DNA of 64,000 bases, taken from contig NZ_PYMC01000011.1 of NCBI RefSeq assembly GCF_003026475.1, forward strand, positions 1-64,000, given 5' to 3'. The position numbers were made by a program, and so were the translations under genes. The DNA is from Photobacterium lipolyticum. GTDB lineage: Bacteria > Pseudomonadota > Gammaproteobacteria > Enterobacterales > Vibrionaceae. Below, in pieces: positions 28,188 through 37,874 of this stretch (position 1 is the stretch's first letter; the number at the start of each line of letters is the position of its first letter). The notes beneath the pieces are model-generated. The model saw only the letters and a program-made list of their open reading frames with translations, made no database searches and was not told the origin of the DNA.

Positions 28188-28234
28188 TATGCAGTTACTG
28201 AGGTATTTCCTCTAAGTAGAAAGGATTGAAATTA

Positions 28235-29023
28235 ATGAAAAAAACATTTATTACATCACTTAGCTTTGCCGCTCTGGCTATTTCTGGTGCGGCTAATGCT
28301 CACTTTCAGCTGGTCTATACACCGGATGTGATTGTGGAACAACCGACTGAGATCGACATGAAGCTGGTATTCGGTCACCCGATGGATAACGGTCACGTGA
28401 TGGACATGGATAAGCCAGAGCAGTTCTTCGTTCAGTTCAAAGACAAGCGTATAGATTTAATGGGCAAGCTGAAACAGATCCGCTGGGCGGGTCCGGAAAA
28501 TACAGCAAAAGCTTACCATGCTGACTACAAAGTTAAGCGTAACGGTGATTACGTCTTTGCCGTAGTCCCTGCACCATATTATGAAAAAGGTGAAGACATT
28601 TATATTCAGCAGATCACCAAGTCGTATGTTAATAAAGGTGGCCTTCCAACTGGTTGGGAACAGCCACTGGAGCTGGCGACGGAGATTATACCGCTGAATA
28701 AGCCATACCAGGTCTTTGCTGGCGGCACATTTACCGGACAGTTGCTGAGTGAAGGTAAGCCAGCGGCAGGTGTTGAGTGTGAGATTGAATTTATTAATAC
28801 TGACATTGACATGAAAGACAATGCTTTCGGTAAAAAAACGTACCGTGAGGCACCGGAAACGGCAATTGTGGCAATCACCGATCAGGATGGAGAATTCACA
28901 TTCGGTATTCCAAAAGCCGGAGTATGGGGCTTTGCTTGCCTAGGGTCAGGTCCTGTGACTGAGCATAAAGGTAAAGAGATGTCTCAGGATGCAGTTATCT
29001 GGGTGAATGCACAGGAGCTGTAA
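28235..29023 (+). CDS. Exported DUF4198 (NikM-like) protein
   Basis: About 262 residues. The signal peptide ends AANA, giving a mature start HFQLVYTPDVIVEQ, an N-terminal His expected to bind metal. The DUF4198/NikM pattern of one beta-sandwich followed by an Ig-like domain is recognisable (MKLVFGHPMDNGHVMDM, QVFAGGTFTGQLL, TDQDGEFTFGIPKAGVW). NikM-type proteins partner metal uptake systems. Start ATG 28235 follows AAAGGA by 9 bases rather than the in-frame TTG at 28226. Probably co-transcribed with the gene before it. Confidence 0.8.
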   Translation: MKKTFITSLSFAALAISGAANAHFQLVYTPDVIVEQPTEIDMKLVFGHPMDNGHVMDMDKPEQFFVQFKDKRIDLMGKLKQIRWAGPENTAKAYHADYKVKRNGDYVFAVVPAPYYEKGEDIYIQQITKSYVNKGGLPTGWEQPLELATEIIPLNKPYQVFAGGTFTGQLLSEGKPAAGVECEIEFINTDIDMKDNAFGKKTYREAPETAIVAITDQDGEFTFGIPKAGVWGFACLGSGPVTEHKGKEMSQDAVIWVNAQEL

Positions 29024-29101
29024 TTTCCCCTCCCCGTATTCATAAATCGTTCATAGACTGAAGGCCCCTGCTGCTGTGCAGGGGATCTTGTCGGTGCCAT
29101 A

Positions 29102-29572
29102 TTACTGATGGTTGTTGAGGTAGTTCAGCACAATCTCATGGTGATCTTTGGTTTTGAACTTATTGAAGACATGTTCAATAATGCCTTCTTCATTGATCAG
29201 GAAGCTGATACGGTGCAGACCGTCGTATACCTTGCCCATAAATTTTTTCTCGCCCCAGACCCCAAATTGATCGGCGACAGCGTGGTCTTCATCCGATAAG
29301 AGGGTGAAATTAAGGTTATCGCGCTCAATGAATTTAGGCAGACGTTTAACCGCATCAATGCTAATGCCCAACACCACCACATTCTTTTCGTCTAACTCTG
29401 CTTTACTGTCCCGCAGCCCACACGCTTGAACGGTACAACCGGGGGTCATGGCTTTAGGATAAAAATAAGCCAGTACTTTCTTACCTTTAAAATCAGTCAA
29501 GTTGACAGGTTGGTTATCCTGATTCAGCAGGGTGAAGGCTGGAGCTGGCATGCCAGCGGTCAGAGTCTTCAT
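29102..29572 (-). CDS. bcp: Thiol peroxidase Bcp (peroxiredoxin Q)
   Basis: Reduces organic and hydrogen peroxides using thioredoxin. 156 residues with peroxidatic Cys46 and resolving Cys51 in TPGCTVQACGLRD. The body has GISIDAVKRLPKF and the terminal DHHEIVLNYL. First Met is consistent with E. coli Bcp (156 residues). It follows gcvR by 11 bp in one operon, with dapA divergent, the order known from E. coli. Confidence 0.95.
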   Translation of the reverse strand: MKTLTAGMPAPAFTLLNQDNQPVNLTDFKGKKVLAYFYPKAMTPGCTVQACGLRDSKAELDEKNVVVLGISIDAVKRLPKFIERDNLNFTLLSDEDHAVADQFGVWGEKKFMGKVYDGLHRISFLINEEGIIEHVFNKFKTKDHHEIVLNYLNNHQ

Positions 29573-29583
29573 ACAATTTTTCC

Positions 29584-30123
29584 TTATTGATTATGACCGA
29601 TGAAATTGACGGTACCGGTGGCAAGGAGATCATGACAAAGGGCTTCGAACTCTTCTTGCAGTGACATCAAATTACAGCCTTCAGGCAAATTGGTGCTGAT
29701 CTGTAAAATGAAACGATTCGTCGAGTCGTGATTAGGGGATTCCTGGGTATGGGCGCTTAAGGATGAAATGTCAATTTTACGCACGGCAAAGAAATGAGTA
29801 AATTGTTCGATAATCCCAGGAGTGTCATCGGCTTCGATGAAAAAATCGGCCGTGTAAGGAAAGAAGCGATCTTTGTGTTTCGTCGTTCTTTTCATCACCG
29901 TGACTAAATCATGTTCTTGTGCTTTTAATGGTAATGTCGATTCCACGCGAGAGATGGCATTACCATTACCGGATAGCAACATAATTAAGGTGAACTCAGT
30001 GCCGAACAGAGCGAGGCGGCTATCTACAATATTGCAATTACATTGCGTGATGAGTCGGGTAATTTCAGCTGAAATTCCGGGGCGATCCGTACCAACCGCA
30101 GTAATGACAAGGTAATGTTCCAT
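29584..30123 (-). CDS. gcvR: Glycine cleavage system transcriptional repressor
   Basis: A 179-residue protein of two ACT domains (about 1-80 and 90-170): VITAVGTDRPGISAEITRLITQ and FFIEADDTPGIIEQFTHFF. In E. coli GcvR binds glycine and the activator GcvA to repress gcvTHP. Upstream of bcp and divergent from dapA. Confidence 0.93.
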   Translation of the reverse strand: MEHYLVITAVGTDRPGISAEITRLITQCNCNIVDSRLALFGTEFTLIMLLSGNGNAISRVESTLPLKAQEHDLVTVMKRTTKHKDRFFPYTADFFIEADDTPGIIEQFTHFFAVRKIDISSLSAHTQESPNHDSTNRFILQISTNLPEGCNLMSLQEEFEALCHDLLATGTVNFIGHNQ

Positions 30124-30284
30124 ATTTATTCACATCGTTTTGCTATCTTTCCTGCATGTTAGCACAGGAAGCAGGCCGGGATAATAAGCCTATCTATTTA
30201 GTTGACTGTTTTACTTACTATCACGCTTGAGTTTACGGTCACTGAAAAGTACCATGAAGACTTATATAAAAAGGGGAGATGGAC

Positions 30285-31166
30285 ATGTTTTCAGGAAGCA
30301 TGGTAGCGCTAATAACACCATTAGATGAGGCTGGCGAAGTAGATTATGCCAGCCTGGCCAACTTGGTGGAATATCATATTGCCGCTGGCACGGATGCAAT
30401 TGTTGCCGTTGGTACGACAGGCGAGTCGGCAACGCTGACCGTTGATGAGCATGTGAAGGTCGTATTAAAAACGTTAGAATATGCCAAAGGTCGTGTGCCA
30501 GTTATTGCGGGTACCGGGGCGAACGCAACTCATGAAGCCATCACCTTTAGTAAACTTTTTTCTGGTACGGGGGTTGCTGGCTGTCTGTCCGTCACACCGT
30601 ATTACAATAAACCGACACAAGAAGGTTTATTTCAACATTATAAAGCCATTGCGGAAGCGACAGATCTGCCTCAAATTCTGTATAATGTGCCGGGTCGAAC
30701 TGCGGTTGATTTATTGCCTGAAACGGTTGCCCGTCTTGCCAAAATAGACAACATCGTCGCGATTAAAGATGCGACGGGGGATTTATCCCGTTTACAAAAA
30801 ACTCGGGAACTTTGTGGCGAAGATTTCATCCAACTAAGCGGTGATGATGCAACAGGTTTAGATTTTGTTGCTCAAGGCGGGCAGGGTGTCATCTCTGTAA
30901 CGGCGAATGTGGCTGCTGCAGATATGGCAAAAATGTACAAGCTGGCTCTTAGTGGCCAGTTCGAGGCCGCAAAAAAAATAAATGAACGCTTAATGCCGTT
31001 GCACAAACACCTTTTTGCCGAATCGAATCCAATTCCAGTCAAGTGGGCCGCCCACAAACTGGGTTTGATTGAGCATGGGTATTTGCGTTTGCCGCTTACA
31101 GAATTAAGTGAGTCAGCACAGCCAGTGGTTATTCAGGCTCTTAAGGATGCCAATGTGCTGCTGTAG
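30285..31166 (+). CDS. dapA: 4-hydroxy-tetrahydrodipicolinate synthase
   Basis: Condenses pyruvate and aspartate semialdehyde in lysine and diaminopimelate synthesis. 293 residues in the aldolase TIM-barrel family: [10 protein letters not shown] (substrate-binding Thr pair), [21 protein letters not shown] and the Schiff-base Lys in [12 protein letters not shown] 30285 is 6 bases after GGGGAG and gives [12 protein letters not shown], matching E. coli; the ATG at 30279 overlaps that site. bamC follows 30 bp on. Confidence 0.97.
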   Translation: MFSGSMVALITPLDEAGEVDYASLANLVEYHIAAGTDAIVAVGTTGESATLTVDEHVKVVLKTLEYAKGRVPVIAGTGANATHEAITFSKLFSGTGVAGCLSVTPYYNKPTQEGLFQHYKAIAEATDLPQILYNVPGRTAVDLLPETVARLAKIDNIVAIKDATGDLSRLQKTRELCGEDFIQLSGDDATGLDFVAQGGQGVISVTANVAAADMAKMYKLALSGQFEAAKKINERLMPLHKHLFAESNPIPVKWAAHKLGLIEHGYLRLPLTELSESAQPVVIQALKDANVLL

Positions 31167-31196
31167 TTTGCATAAGCGTAGGAGCGCGAAGCATAG

Positions 31197-32225
31197 ATGA
31201 ATTGTAATTACAGGCTTGTATTAACTGCTGTTATGGTTGCCAGCTTGGCTGCCTGTTCTGGTGGTGCCGAGCGACGACGTCAAGCAAATCAGGATTTTAC
31301 CTATCTTGATTCCAAGCCATTAGAAAACTGGTCTTTACCTGCGGGAGCCGAATCATTCGCTGCCACAGATTACGCTATTTCTAGTCAAGTCTATCAAGGT
31401 GAAATAGGTTCCGCCGTTGATATTCGTCCACCGCAACAGGTATTAGCGCTTATTCCTGGTGCCCGAAGTGTCCAAGATGCTGATGGCGTCACTTTGTTAT
31501 TGCCTAAACCGACTGTTTTAGCACAAGTATGGTCGTTAACTCAGCGTATTATCGCTGAGCGCAATATCAGTCTTCGTAGTCAGTCAGCGAACGCTATTGA
31601 GACTGATTGGGTAAATTGGATGAATGACGACGAAGAAGCTGAAGTCGGCAGTCGTTATCGGATTGAAAAATCCTCCGATCCTGAACGTCATAGCTTTAAG
31701 ATTTCGCTGGTTGACTGGCGGGAAGGTGGCGTTGAAAAACCCGTATCGCTCGTTAATAAAGTGCGTTACAGCATTTTAATGACCAACCTGGTGACATCGC
31801 AGTATGATCAGCTGCTTCGTGACGAAGCTCGTGTTCGTGCTGAGGAACTGGTTAAACAGATCCCGATCTCATTAGGTAAAGATCGTAGCGGCCTGCCTGT
31901 GATTATTGCGCGTGCACCTTATAACGTGTTCTGGGAACGTCTGCCACCACTTGTTACTGAGCTTGGTTTCACGGTTGAAAGCCGTAACCGTTCACAAGGT
32001 GCGGTGGAAGTGAAATTCCGTTCTCCGGATGATGAGTTCTGGACCGAGCTGGGTGTAAAACCCATTATGCTGGATGACAGTACTTATAAATTACAACTGG
32101 GTGATTTAGGTAACCGTACATCAATGAGTGTGACGGATTCAAATGGTAAGCCGATCACTGAAGAAGCATTAAATACGATAGCACTTGTATTTGCTACCGC
32201 CATTGAGCGCGACAATAGCCAATAG
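31197..32225 (+). CDS. bamC: Outer membrane protein assembly factor BamC
   Basis: A lipoprotein (lipobox SLAAC, Cys20) of the BAM complex, 342 residues as in E. coli (344). The unstructured N-terminal stretch that contacts BamD (about 25-80) precedes two helix-grip domains (about 100-210 and 225-340) separated by VKQIPISLGKDRSG. Same position after dapA as in E. coli. Confidence 0.94.
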   Translation: MNCNYRLVLTAVMVASLAACSGGAERRRQANQDFTYLDSKPLENWSLPAGAESFAATDYAISSQVYQGEIGSAVDIRPPQQVLALIPGARSVQDADGVTLLLPKPTVLAQVWSLTQRIIAERNISLRSQSANAIETDWVNWMNDDEEAEVGSRYRIEKSSDPERHSFKISLVDWREGGVEKPVSLVNKVRYSILMTNLVTSQYDQLLRDEARVRAEELVKQIPISLGKDRSGLPVIIARAPYNVFWERLPPLVTELGFTVESRNRSQGAVEVKFRSPDDEFWTELGVKPIMLDDSTYKLQLGDLGNRTSMSVTDSNGKPITEEALNTIALVFATAIERDNSQ

Positions 32226-32244
32226 TACAAGCAGCGCGAGGTAT

Positions 32245-32283
32245 AAAAAAACCGCTTTGGCTTGCGCCTAAAGCGGTTTTTTT
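32245..32283. terminator. Bidirectional terminator between bamC and lipA
   Basis: Stem AAAACCGCTTT/AAAGCGGTTTT with a large, partly paired loop, flanked by an A-run and a T-run, suits both converging genes. Confidence 0.85.
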
Positions 32284-32299
32284 AACTAAAAATTAGAAA

Positions 32300-33268
32300 C
32301 TATTTTATCTCAACACCTTTTGCCTGCAGGTCGGCATGGTAAGAAGAGCGTACAAATGGACCACATGCAGCGTGAGTAAAACCCAGCTCTAATGCAATTT
32401 CTTTTAGCTCATCAAACTCAGATGGCGGAACATAACGTTCGACCGGCAGGTGATGACGGCTTGGTGCCAGGTATTGTCCCAGAGTCAGCATGGTGACGCC
32501 ATGTGCACGTAAATCTGTCAAGACCTGAACGATCTCTTCTTTGGTTTCTCCCAGGCCCATCATCACGCCTGATTTGGTTGGGATCTCCGGGTGCATTTCC
32601 TTGAATTTCTTCAGTAGATCCAGAGACCACTGATAGTTAGCTCCCGGACGCGCTTTACGATACAGGCGAGGGGCTGTTTCAAGGTTATGGTTAAAGACAT
32701 CTGGCGGATTATCACGCAGGATTTCTAGTGCATTATCCATACGTCCGCGGAAATCAGGCACCAGTGTTTCAATTCGAATTTCAGGGTTTTTCAGTCGAAT
32801 TTCACGGGTACAGTCAGCAAAGTGCTGGGCTCCGCCATCACGAAGATCATCGCGGTCTACAGACGTAACCACGACGTATTTAAGCTTCATATCTGAGATG
32901 GTTTGGGCTAGCTGCACGGGCTCTTCTGCACTTGGTGGCAGTGGTCGGCCATGGGCAACATCGCAGAATGGGCATCGGCGAGTACAAATGGCACCCAGGA
33001 TCATAAAGGTTGCAGTACCGTGGTTAAAACATTCAGCCAGGTTAGGGCAAGAAGCCTCTTCACAAACAGAGTTTAGATTATTCTTACGCATAGCGGCTTT
33101 AATGTCTTGAATACGTTTGCTGTCTGATGGAAGCTTAATTTTCATCCATGCAGGCTTACGTAATACTTCTTTTGGCGCCTCTTCTGCAACATGACGTACA
33201 GGGATCAGAGCCATCTTGTCGGCATCACGGTATTTGACACCCTGTTCGATTTTTATTGGTTTGCTCAT
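32300..33268 (-). CDS. lipA: Lipoyl synthase
   Basis: Radical-SAM enzyme that inserts two sulfurs into octanoylated proteins. 322 residues. It has both iron-sulfur sites: auxiliary cluster [12 protein letters not shown] and radical-[11 protein letters not shown], plus the C-terminal Arg-Ser-Ser-Tyr in [10 protein letters not shown]. lipB ends directly before its ATG (TAAATG), so the two are one operon as in E. coli. Confidence 0.97.
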   Translation of the reverse strand: MSKPIKIEQGVKYRDADKMALIPVRHVAEEAPKEVLRKPAWMKIKLPSDSKRIQDIKAAMRKNNLNSVCEEASCPNLAECFNHGTATFMILGAICTRRCPFCDVAHGRPLPPSAEEPVQLAQTISDMKLKYVVVTSVDRDDLRDGGAQHFADCTREIRLKNPEIRIETLVPDFRGRMDNALEILRDNPPDVFNHNLETAPRLYRKARPGANYQWSLDLLKKFKEMHPEIPTKSGVMMGLGETKEEIVQVLTDLRAHGVTMLTLGQYLAPSRHHLPVERYVPPSEFDELKEIALELGFTHAACGPFVRSSYHADLQAKGVEIK

Positions 33269-33913
33269 TTAACTGCTCTCCGTTATCCACTCAATGCTCT
33301 GGTAATCGAGCAATTTTGTCAACTCTTCAACAAGTACAGGCTGAACTTCGAGTAGTTCAGAAGGGCCATTCAACAAGGATAACTGAGTCATTTCCATGCC
33401 AGCATAACCACAAGGATTAATGCGCAGAAATGGTGTCAGATCCATATTGATATTGAGCGCCAGACCATGAAAAGAGCAGCCACGCCTGATACGTAACCCG
33501 AGTGAACAAATCTTCTTATTGTCGACATACACACCAGGGGCATCTGGTCGGGCATTAGACTCCACCCCAAAATGGGACAGAGTATTAATGACGGTGTTTT
33601 CAATATGTGTAACCAGTTCACGTACACCCAATTTGAGCCTTCTCAGATCAATCAGGATATAAGCGACTTGCTGGCCCGGACCATGATAGGTTACCTGCCC
33701 GCCACGATCGCTTTGTACCACAGGGATGTCACCTGTATGCAACAAGTGCTCTGCTTTACCGGCCTGCCCCTGGGTAAAGACAGGGTTGTGTTCAACCAGC
33801 CATACTTCATCAGGTGTTTGTGGTGAACGTTGATCGGTAAACTCCTGCATCGCCTGCCAGGTCTTTTCGTAATCCTGGCAGCCAAGGTTTCGAATGATGA
33901 GACTTTTTTGCAA
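33269..33913 (-). CDS. lipB: Octanoyl-[acyl-carrier-protein]-protein N-octanoyltransferase
   Basis: Transfers octanoate from ACP to lipoyl domains. 214 residues with [16 protein letters not shown] (acyl-binding), [21 protein letters not shown] with the catalytic Lys-Ile-Cys region (KICSLG) and [10 protein letters not shown]. The start TTG 33913 is chosen because the resulting L(M)[10 protein letters not shown] matches the family N terminus and a promoter is predicted at 33998-34026. The open frame reaches ATG 33985, but that would begin only a few bases after the predicted transcription start. Confidence 0.9.
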   Translation of the reverse strand: MQKSLIIRNLGCQDYEKTWQAMQEFTDQRSPQTPDEVWLVEHNPVFTQGQAGKAEHLLHTGDIPVVQSDRGGQVTYHGPGQQVAYILIDLRRLKLGVRELVTHIENTVINTLSHFGVESNARPDAPGVYVDNKKICSLGLRIRRGCSFHGLALNINMDLTPFLRINPCGYAGMEMTQLSLLNGPSELLEVQPVLVEELTKLLDYQSIEWITESS

Positions 33914-33997
33914 TTTATCACACCCATATGGTAACCAGGCAAAGCCTGAATGAAGGAACCCTGCATAACATACCGCATAGGGCAAAGCTTATGGGGA

Positions 33998-34026
33998 ATT
34001 ATAAAGCTTGGCGGCTGAATTATCAG
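33998..34026 (-). promoter_or_regulatory. Candidate sigma70 promoter of lipB-lipA
   Basis: On the minus strand CTGATA (34026-34021), 17 bp spacer, then a perfect TATAAT (34003-33998). It lies between ybeD and lipB. Confidence 0.55.
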
Positions 34027-34033
34027 CCGCCAA
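34008..34033 (-). terminator. Hairpin terminator after ybeD
   Basis: An 11-bp perfect stem TTGGCGGCTGA/TCAGCCGCCAA with loop ATTA lies 45 bp after the ybeD stop. The T-tail is weak on the minus strand (GCTTTATAATT). Confidence 0.65.
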
Positions 34034-34077
34034 TTTTGTAGGGGTATTGGTTTGCTCGATCCTTGGCTAACCCAGGC

Positions 34078-34356
34078 TCAGAGTACCACGCGAACGATGT
34101 CGATATCGCCAAGCTCTGTATATAGCGTCTCTACCTGCTCGATAGAGGTCGCGGTAATGGTCACTGAAACGGCACTGTAAGTGCCTTTGCCACTAGGCTT
34201 AACCGTTGGCGAATAGTCGCCTGGCGCGTGGCGCTGAATGACTTCTACAACCAGATCGGGTAATTCTGGTTTATTAAACCCCATCACCTTGTAGGAGAAC
34301 TTACAAGGGAATTCAAGTAGGTCTTTTAGTTTTGGTTGCGCTTGTTGCTGTTGCAT
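34078..34356 (-). CDS. ybeD: UPF0250 protein YbeD
   Basis: A 92-residue ACT-like-fold protein: [21 protein letters not shown] and the terminal [14 protein letters not shown] match E. coli YbeD (87 residues). Start ATG 34356 has CTGGAG 6 bases upstream; an open frame extends 59 codons further but has no family support. Its role is unclear; it is commonly linked to dacA and lipB. Confidence 0.9.
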   Translation of the reverse strand: MQQQQAQPKLKDLLEFPCKFSYKVMGFNKPELPDLVVEVIQRHAPGDYSPTVKPSGKGTYSAVSVTITATSIEQVETLYTELGDIDIVRVVL

Positions 34357-34518
34357 TCTGAACTCCAGGGGTCCGCATTCGGTATGACTGAATGTAATAT
34401 CTGGCTGATTATTTTCTTTGGGTACGTAACCACTCAGATTGATATTAGGCGAGCATAGTAATGTGTCATTAACTAGAAAACAAGCATCGTGGGAGCAGGT
34501 TGTCGGAAGGTGTGTAAA

Positions 34519-34548
34519 GAAAAAGGCGACCATTGTGGTCGCCTTTGT
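34519..34548 (-). terminator. dacA terminator
   Basis: Stem AAAGGCGACCA/TGGTCGCCTTT with a 3-base loop and TTTTTC tail on the minus strand, 22 bp after the dacA stop. ybeD reads from its own start downstream. Confidence 0.82.
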
Positions 34549-34569
34549 ACGGATCTGTGTGGGATTTGA

Positions 34570-35745
34570 TTAACTTAACCAGCTTTTAAACAACATCATG
34601 ATGTAGTCAATCAAGCGACTGAAAATTCCGCCTTCATTGACATCGTTAAGAGCGAGTAGCGGATATTCAGCGATATCTTCCTCGCCAACACGGTAATAAA
34701 GTTTCCCTACCACATCGCCTTTCGCGATTGGTGCCTTCAAATCTTTTTCAAGAATAAAGCTGGCTTTTAAGTCTTTTGTCTGACCGCGAGGCAAAGTGAC
34801 AAAGGTATCTTCACTGACGCCCAGTGATACCTCATCAATGTCACCCATCCAGACTTTTTCTGTCACAAACGTTTCGTTAGCTTTGTGTGGCGAAACTGTT
34901 TCAAAGAAACGGAAGCCATAGTTAAGAAGCTTCTTACTTTCGGCTTTACGGGAATTGGCGCTTTTGGTTCCCATTACCACAGCAACCAGGCGCATTTTTC
35001 CCTCAGTTGCGGTGCTTACCAAGCTATAGCCAGCATTGTTGGTATGGCCCGTCTTCATGCCATCAACATTTAAGCTGTTATCCCATAGTAGGCCGTTGCG
35101 GTTGTATTGGGTTATACCGTTATAAGTGAATGACTTCTCTTTATAGATAGCAAATTCTTCTGGTACATCACGGACCAGAGCCTGACCAAGCAGGGCCATA
35201 TCATAAGGTGTGGTGTACAGGTTATTATTATCTAAGCCATGAACATTGGCGAAATGGGTGGAGTCCATACCAATGGTTTTCGCCCATGCGTTCATCAGAT
35301 CAACAAAGGAATCTTCTGAGCCGGCTACGTGCTCAGCCATCGCCACACATGCATCGTTACCCGATTGGATAATGATACCGCGGTTCAGATCAGCGACTTT
35401 GACTTCAGTGCCGACTTCGATGAACATTTTCGAAGAGCCAGGAAAATTTTTTGCCCATGCATTTTTGCTGATGACAACAGTGTCATCCATGGAAATATTG
35501 CCACGCTTAATTTCCTGGCCGATGACGTAACTGGTCATCATTTTGGTCAGGCTGGCTGGCGGTATCTTATCGTTAGCTTGGTTGCCGGCTAGGATTTTAC
35601 CTGAATGGTAATCCATCAAGACATAGCCTTTTGCGGCAATTTGAGGTGGATCCGGCACCACAGCGGGTGCAGCAGCTGCAGAAGCAGAGGCCAGCATCAA
35701 CGCCGAGATGGCTAAAGTTCGGGAAGTTGCAGCAAATTTATTCAT
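34570..35745 (-). CDS. dacA: D-alanyl-D-alanine carboxypeptidase (PBP5)
   Basis: Trims pentapeptides in peptidoglycan. 391 residues: signal peptide ending ASAAAA, the penicillin-binding motifs SLTK (Ser65, Lys68), SGN (128-130) and KTG (231-233), a C-terminal beta domain and an amphipathic membrane anchor at the end (SRLIDYIMMLFKSWLS). Length is close to E. coli DacA (403). Confidence 0.96.
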   Translation of the reverse strand: MNKFAATSRTLAISALMLASASAAAAPAVVPDPPQIAAKGYVLMDYHSGKILAGNQANDKIPPASLTKMMTSYVIGQEIKRGNISMDDTVVISKNAWAKNFPGSSKMFIEVGTEVKVADLNRGIIIQSGNDACVAMAEHVAGSEDSFVDLMNAWAKTIGMDSTHFANVHGLDNNNLYTTPYDMALLGQALVRDVPEEFAIYKEKSFTYNGITQYNRNGLLWDNSLNVDGMKTGHTNNAGYSLVSTATEGKMRLVAVVMGTKSANSRKAESKKLLNYGFRFFETVSPHKANETFVTEKVWMGDIDEVSLGVSEDTFVTLPRGQTKDLKASFILEKDLKAPIAKGDVVGKLYYRVGEEDIAEYPLLALNDVNEGGIFSRLIDYIMMLFKSWLS

Positions 35746-35948
35746 GATTGTTGTAACTTAATTTGTCGATTACAAAAAACTGTACACACTATATCAGATT
35801 GAAAATTCAGAACCAGTTGAGAAAGGGTGAGATGTCGAAATCCTGACATTAATCATCTCCAGTATTGAATCATTTGAGACGTTACTCTTCCTAAATCGTG
35901 TCACTGATTGTTGTGCGTGATAGTCGGCGGTTACTTGATACTTATTTT

Positions 35949-36752
35949 CTATTTTTGTTCAAACTCACGTTGAGTTGTGATGATAAAAGCTTTCGGGTAG
36001 TTGTTTGCTTTGGCTTTATCCCGTTGACCAATTGCTTCATCACGATCAAGGTAAGGGCCTAACCGTACCCGATAGACGGCTGCAGACTCGGATTTTTTCA
36101 GGTCAACGGATGTCGCAAAGGTTTCCGCTAATTTATCGGCTACCAGCCTGGCCTTATTTTCATCGCTTACTGCAGCTAACTGCACGTAGTAATAGTTAGG
36201 ATTTGCTGTTTGCCATTCATCGGGTGAGACGGGCTTCGCCACCTGGATCAACTCTATTTTCACGGGGGCGGTGCCGTCTTTGATTAGGTCCAGTTTCGAT
36301 GCGGCAGCCATACTTAAATCGATGATCCTGCCATCATGAAACGGGCCACGGTCGTTAATCCTAACGATGGCTGTTTTACCGTTTTTCTGATTGGTCACTT
36401 TGACATAACTGGGTAATGGCAGGGTTTTATGGGCTGCTGTCATCGAGTACATGTCGTAGATTTCACCGTTAGAGGTCTTATGGCCATGAAACTTCTTGCC
36501 ATACCAGGAAGCATGACCTTCTTGGGTAAAGCCTTCCTGGTCGGTCACGATCGTGTAATCTTGACCGCGCAAGGTGTAATTTTTATTGCCCGCCAGGCTG
36601 ATGGGTTCATAGCGAGGCTGGGCATCTTCAATATGGTCCAGAGTCGGTGAATTTTCCGGAGCCACATCGTCAGTGATATCGTAGCGTTCTTTGCTTGGCG
36701 TTGAGCTACAACCGGTCAGCAGTAATAAAAAAAGAATGGATAATGCACGCAT
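35949..36752 (-). CDS. rlpA: Septal ring lytic transglycosylase RlpA
   Basis: A rare lipoprotein A: lipobox LLLTGC (Cys15), a double-psi beta-barrel domain with GHASWYGKKFHGHKTSNGE (Asp/Glu active region) and RINDRGPFHDGRIIDLS, then a C-terminal SPOR domain (about 188-260) that binds denuded glycan at the septum. 267 residues, shorter than E. coli RlpA (362) because the linker is short. The gene begins immediately after the rodA stop. Confidence 0.94.
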   Translation of the reverse strand: MRALSILFLLLLTGCSSTPSKERYDITDDVAPENSPTLDHIEDAQPRYEPISLAGNKNYTLRGQDYTIVTDQEGFTQEGHASWYGKKFHGHKTSNGEIYDMYSMTAAHKTLPLPSYVKVTNQKNGKTAIVRINDRGPFHDGRIIDLSMAAASKLDLIKDGTAPVKIELIQVAKPVSPDEWQTANPNYYYVQLAAVSDENKARLVADKLAETFATSVDLKKSESAAVYRVRLGPYLDRDEAIGQRDKAKANNYPKAFIITTQREFEQK

Positions 36753-37874
36753 TTAGGTCGCCTTCGACAACATTTTTCTATGAGTATGAATAGACATTAG
36801 AATGCCAAAACCAGCCATCAGGGTCACCATGGATGTCCCGCCGTAACTTATTAAAGGAAGTGGTACCCCAACAACAGGTAATATGCCGCTCACCATGCCG
36901 ATATTTACAAAGATGTAAACGAAGAAGCTCAGAACGATACTGCCGGCCATCATTCGGCCAAATGCCGTTTGGGCACGACTGGCCAGCAGTAATCCCCGGC
37001 CGATAATAAACAGGTAGATACCCAGCAGGCAAGCGACGCCGGCTAATCCCCATTCTTCAGCAATCACGGCGAAGATAAAGTCAGTGTGGCGCTCTGGTAA
37101 GAATTCTAGTTGTGATTGTGTACCGTGCAGCCAGCCTTTTCCGGCGATACCGCCTGAGCCGATGGCAATTTTGGATTGAATAATATGATAACCCGCGCCC
37201 AGTGGATCGGACTCTGGATTGAACAGGGTCAGTACACGGGTGCGCTGGTAGTCGTGCATTAAGAAAAACCACAAGATCGGAATAAAGGCCCCGAGCAGGA
37301 CTGCGGCAGCAGTGATGATCCGCCAGCTAATGCCAGACAGGAACAGAACGAATATACCGGATGCGGCAATCAGAATGGATGTGCCTAAATCGGGCTGTTT
37401 CGCGATCAGGATCGTCGGTACAAATATCATCATCAAAGCCACGACAATATTGCGGAAACTGGGCGGCAGCGGTTTATTGCCAATGAACCGGGCGACCATT
37501 AAGGGCACGGCCAGCTTGATGAGTTCTGAGGGCTGGAAACGGACAAAACCGAAATTGAGCCAACGCTGCGCCCCTTTTGATGCTTCGCCAAACACCAGTA
37601 CCCCAAGCAACAGTATCAATCCGACCCCGAACAGGTAAGGTGCCCAGGCCTCATAATGACGCGGGGCGACCTGGGCTAAGATAAACATGATACTAAGGGA
37701 TAAACACATACGAACAGCCTGACGCTCCATCATTGGCAGGCTTTGGCCGCTGGCACTGTACATCACTAATAAACCGAAACCCATCAGGGCTAAAAGACCT
37801 AACAGTAGTGGCATGTCCAGATGTAAGCGGTCACTGAGGGAGCGTTTATTCCCAGTTGTAGCCATCACACTCAT
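36753..37874 (-). CDS. rodA: Rod-shape peptidoglycan glycosyltransferase RodA
   Basis: SEDS-family polymerase of the elongasome. 373 residues with about ten transmembrane helices. Motifs [18 protein letters not shown] and [11 protein letters not shown], the catalytic-loop region [22 protein letters not shown] and the terminal [12 protein letters not shown] are present. Start overlaps the mrdA stop by 4 bases; rlpA follows with no gap, so mrdA-rodA-rlpA are translationally coupled. Confidence 0.96.
   Translation of the reverse strand: MSVMATTGNKRSLSDRLHLDMPLLLGLLALMGFGLLVMYSASGQSLPMMERQAVRMCLSLSIMFILAQVAPRHYEAWAPYLFGVGLILLLGVLVFGEASKGAQRWLNFGFVRFQPSELIKLAVPLMVARFIGNKPLPPSFRNIVVALMMIFVPTILIAKQPDLGTSILIAASGIFVLFLSGISWRIITAAAVLLGAFIPILWFFLMHDYQRTRVLTLFNPESDPLGAGYHIIQSKIAIGSGGIAGKGWLHGTQSQLEFLPERHTDFIFAVIAEEWGLAGVACLLGIYLFIIGRGLLLASRAQTAFGRMMAGSIVLSFFVYIFVNIGMVSGILPVVGVPLPLISYGGTSMVTLMAGFGILMSIHTHRKMLSKAT

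Noticed and set aside
29065..29084. Hairpin CCCCTGC/GCAGGGG after the DUF4198 gene
   Set aside because: No T-run follows in either direction, so a terminator call is not supported.
27000..29100. A mobile element around the feo locus
   Set aside because: No transposase, integrase, direct-repeat ends or tRNA integration site was found around it.
34357..34533. 59-residue extension of ybeD
   Set aside because: ATG 34356 has a good ribosome-binding site and matches the family start; the extension crosses the dacA terminator.
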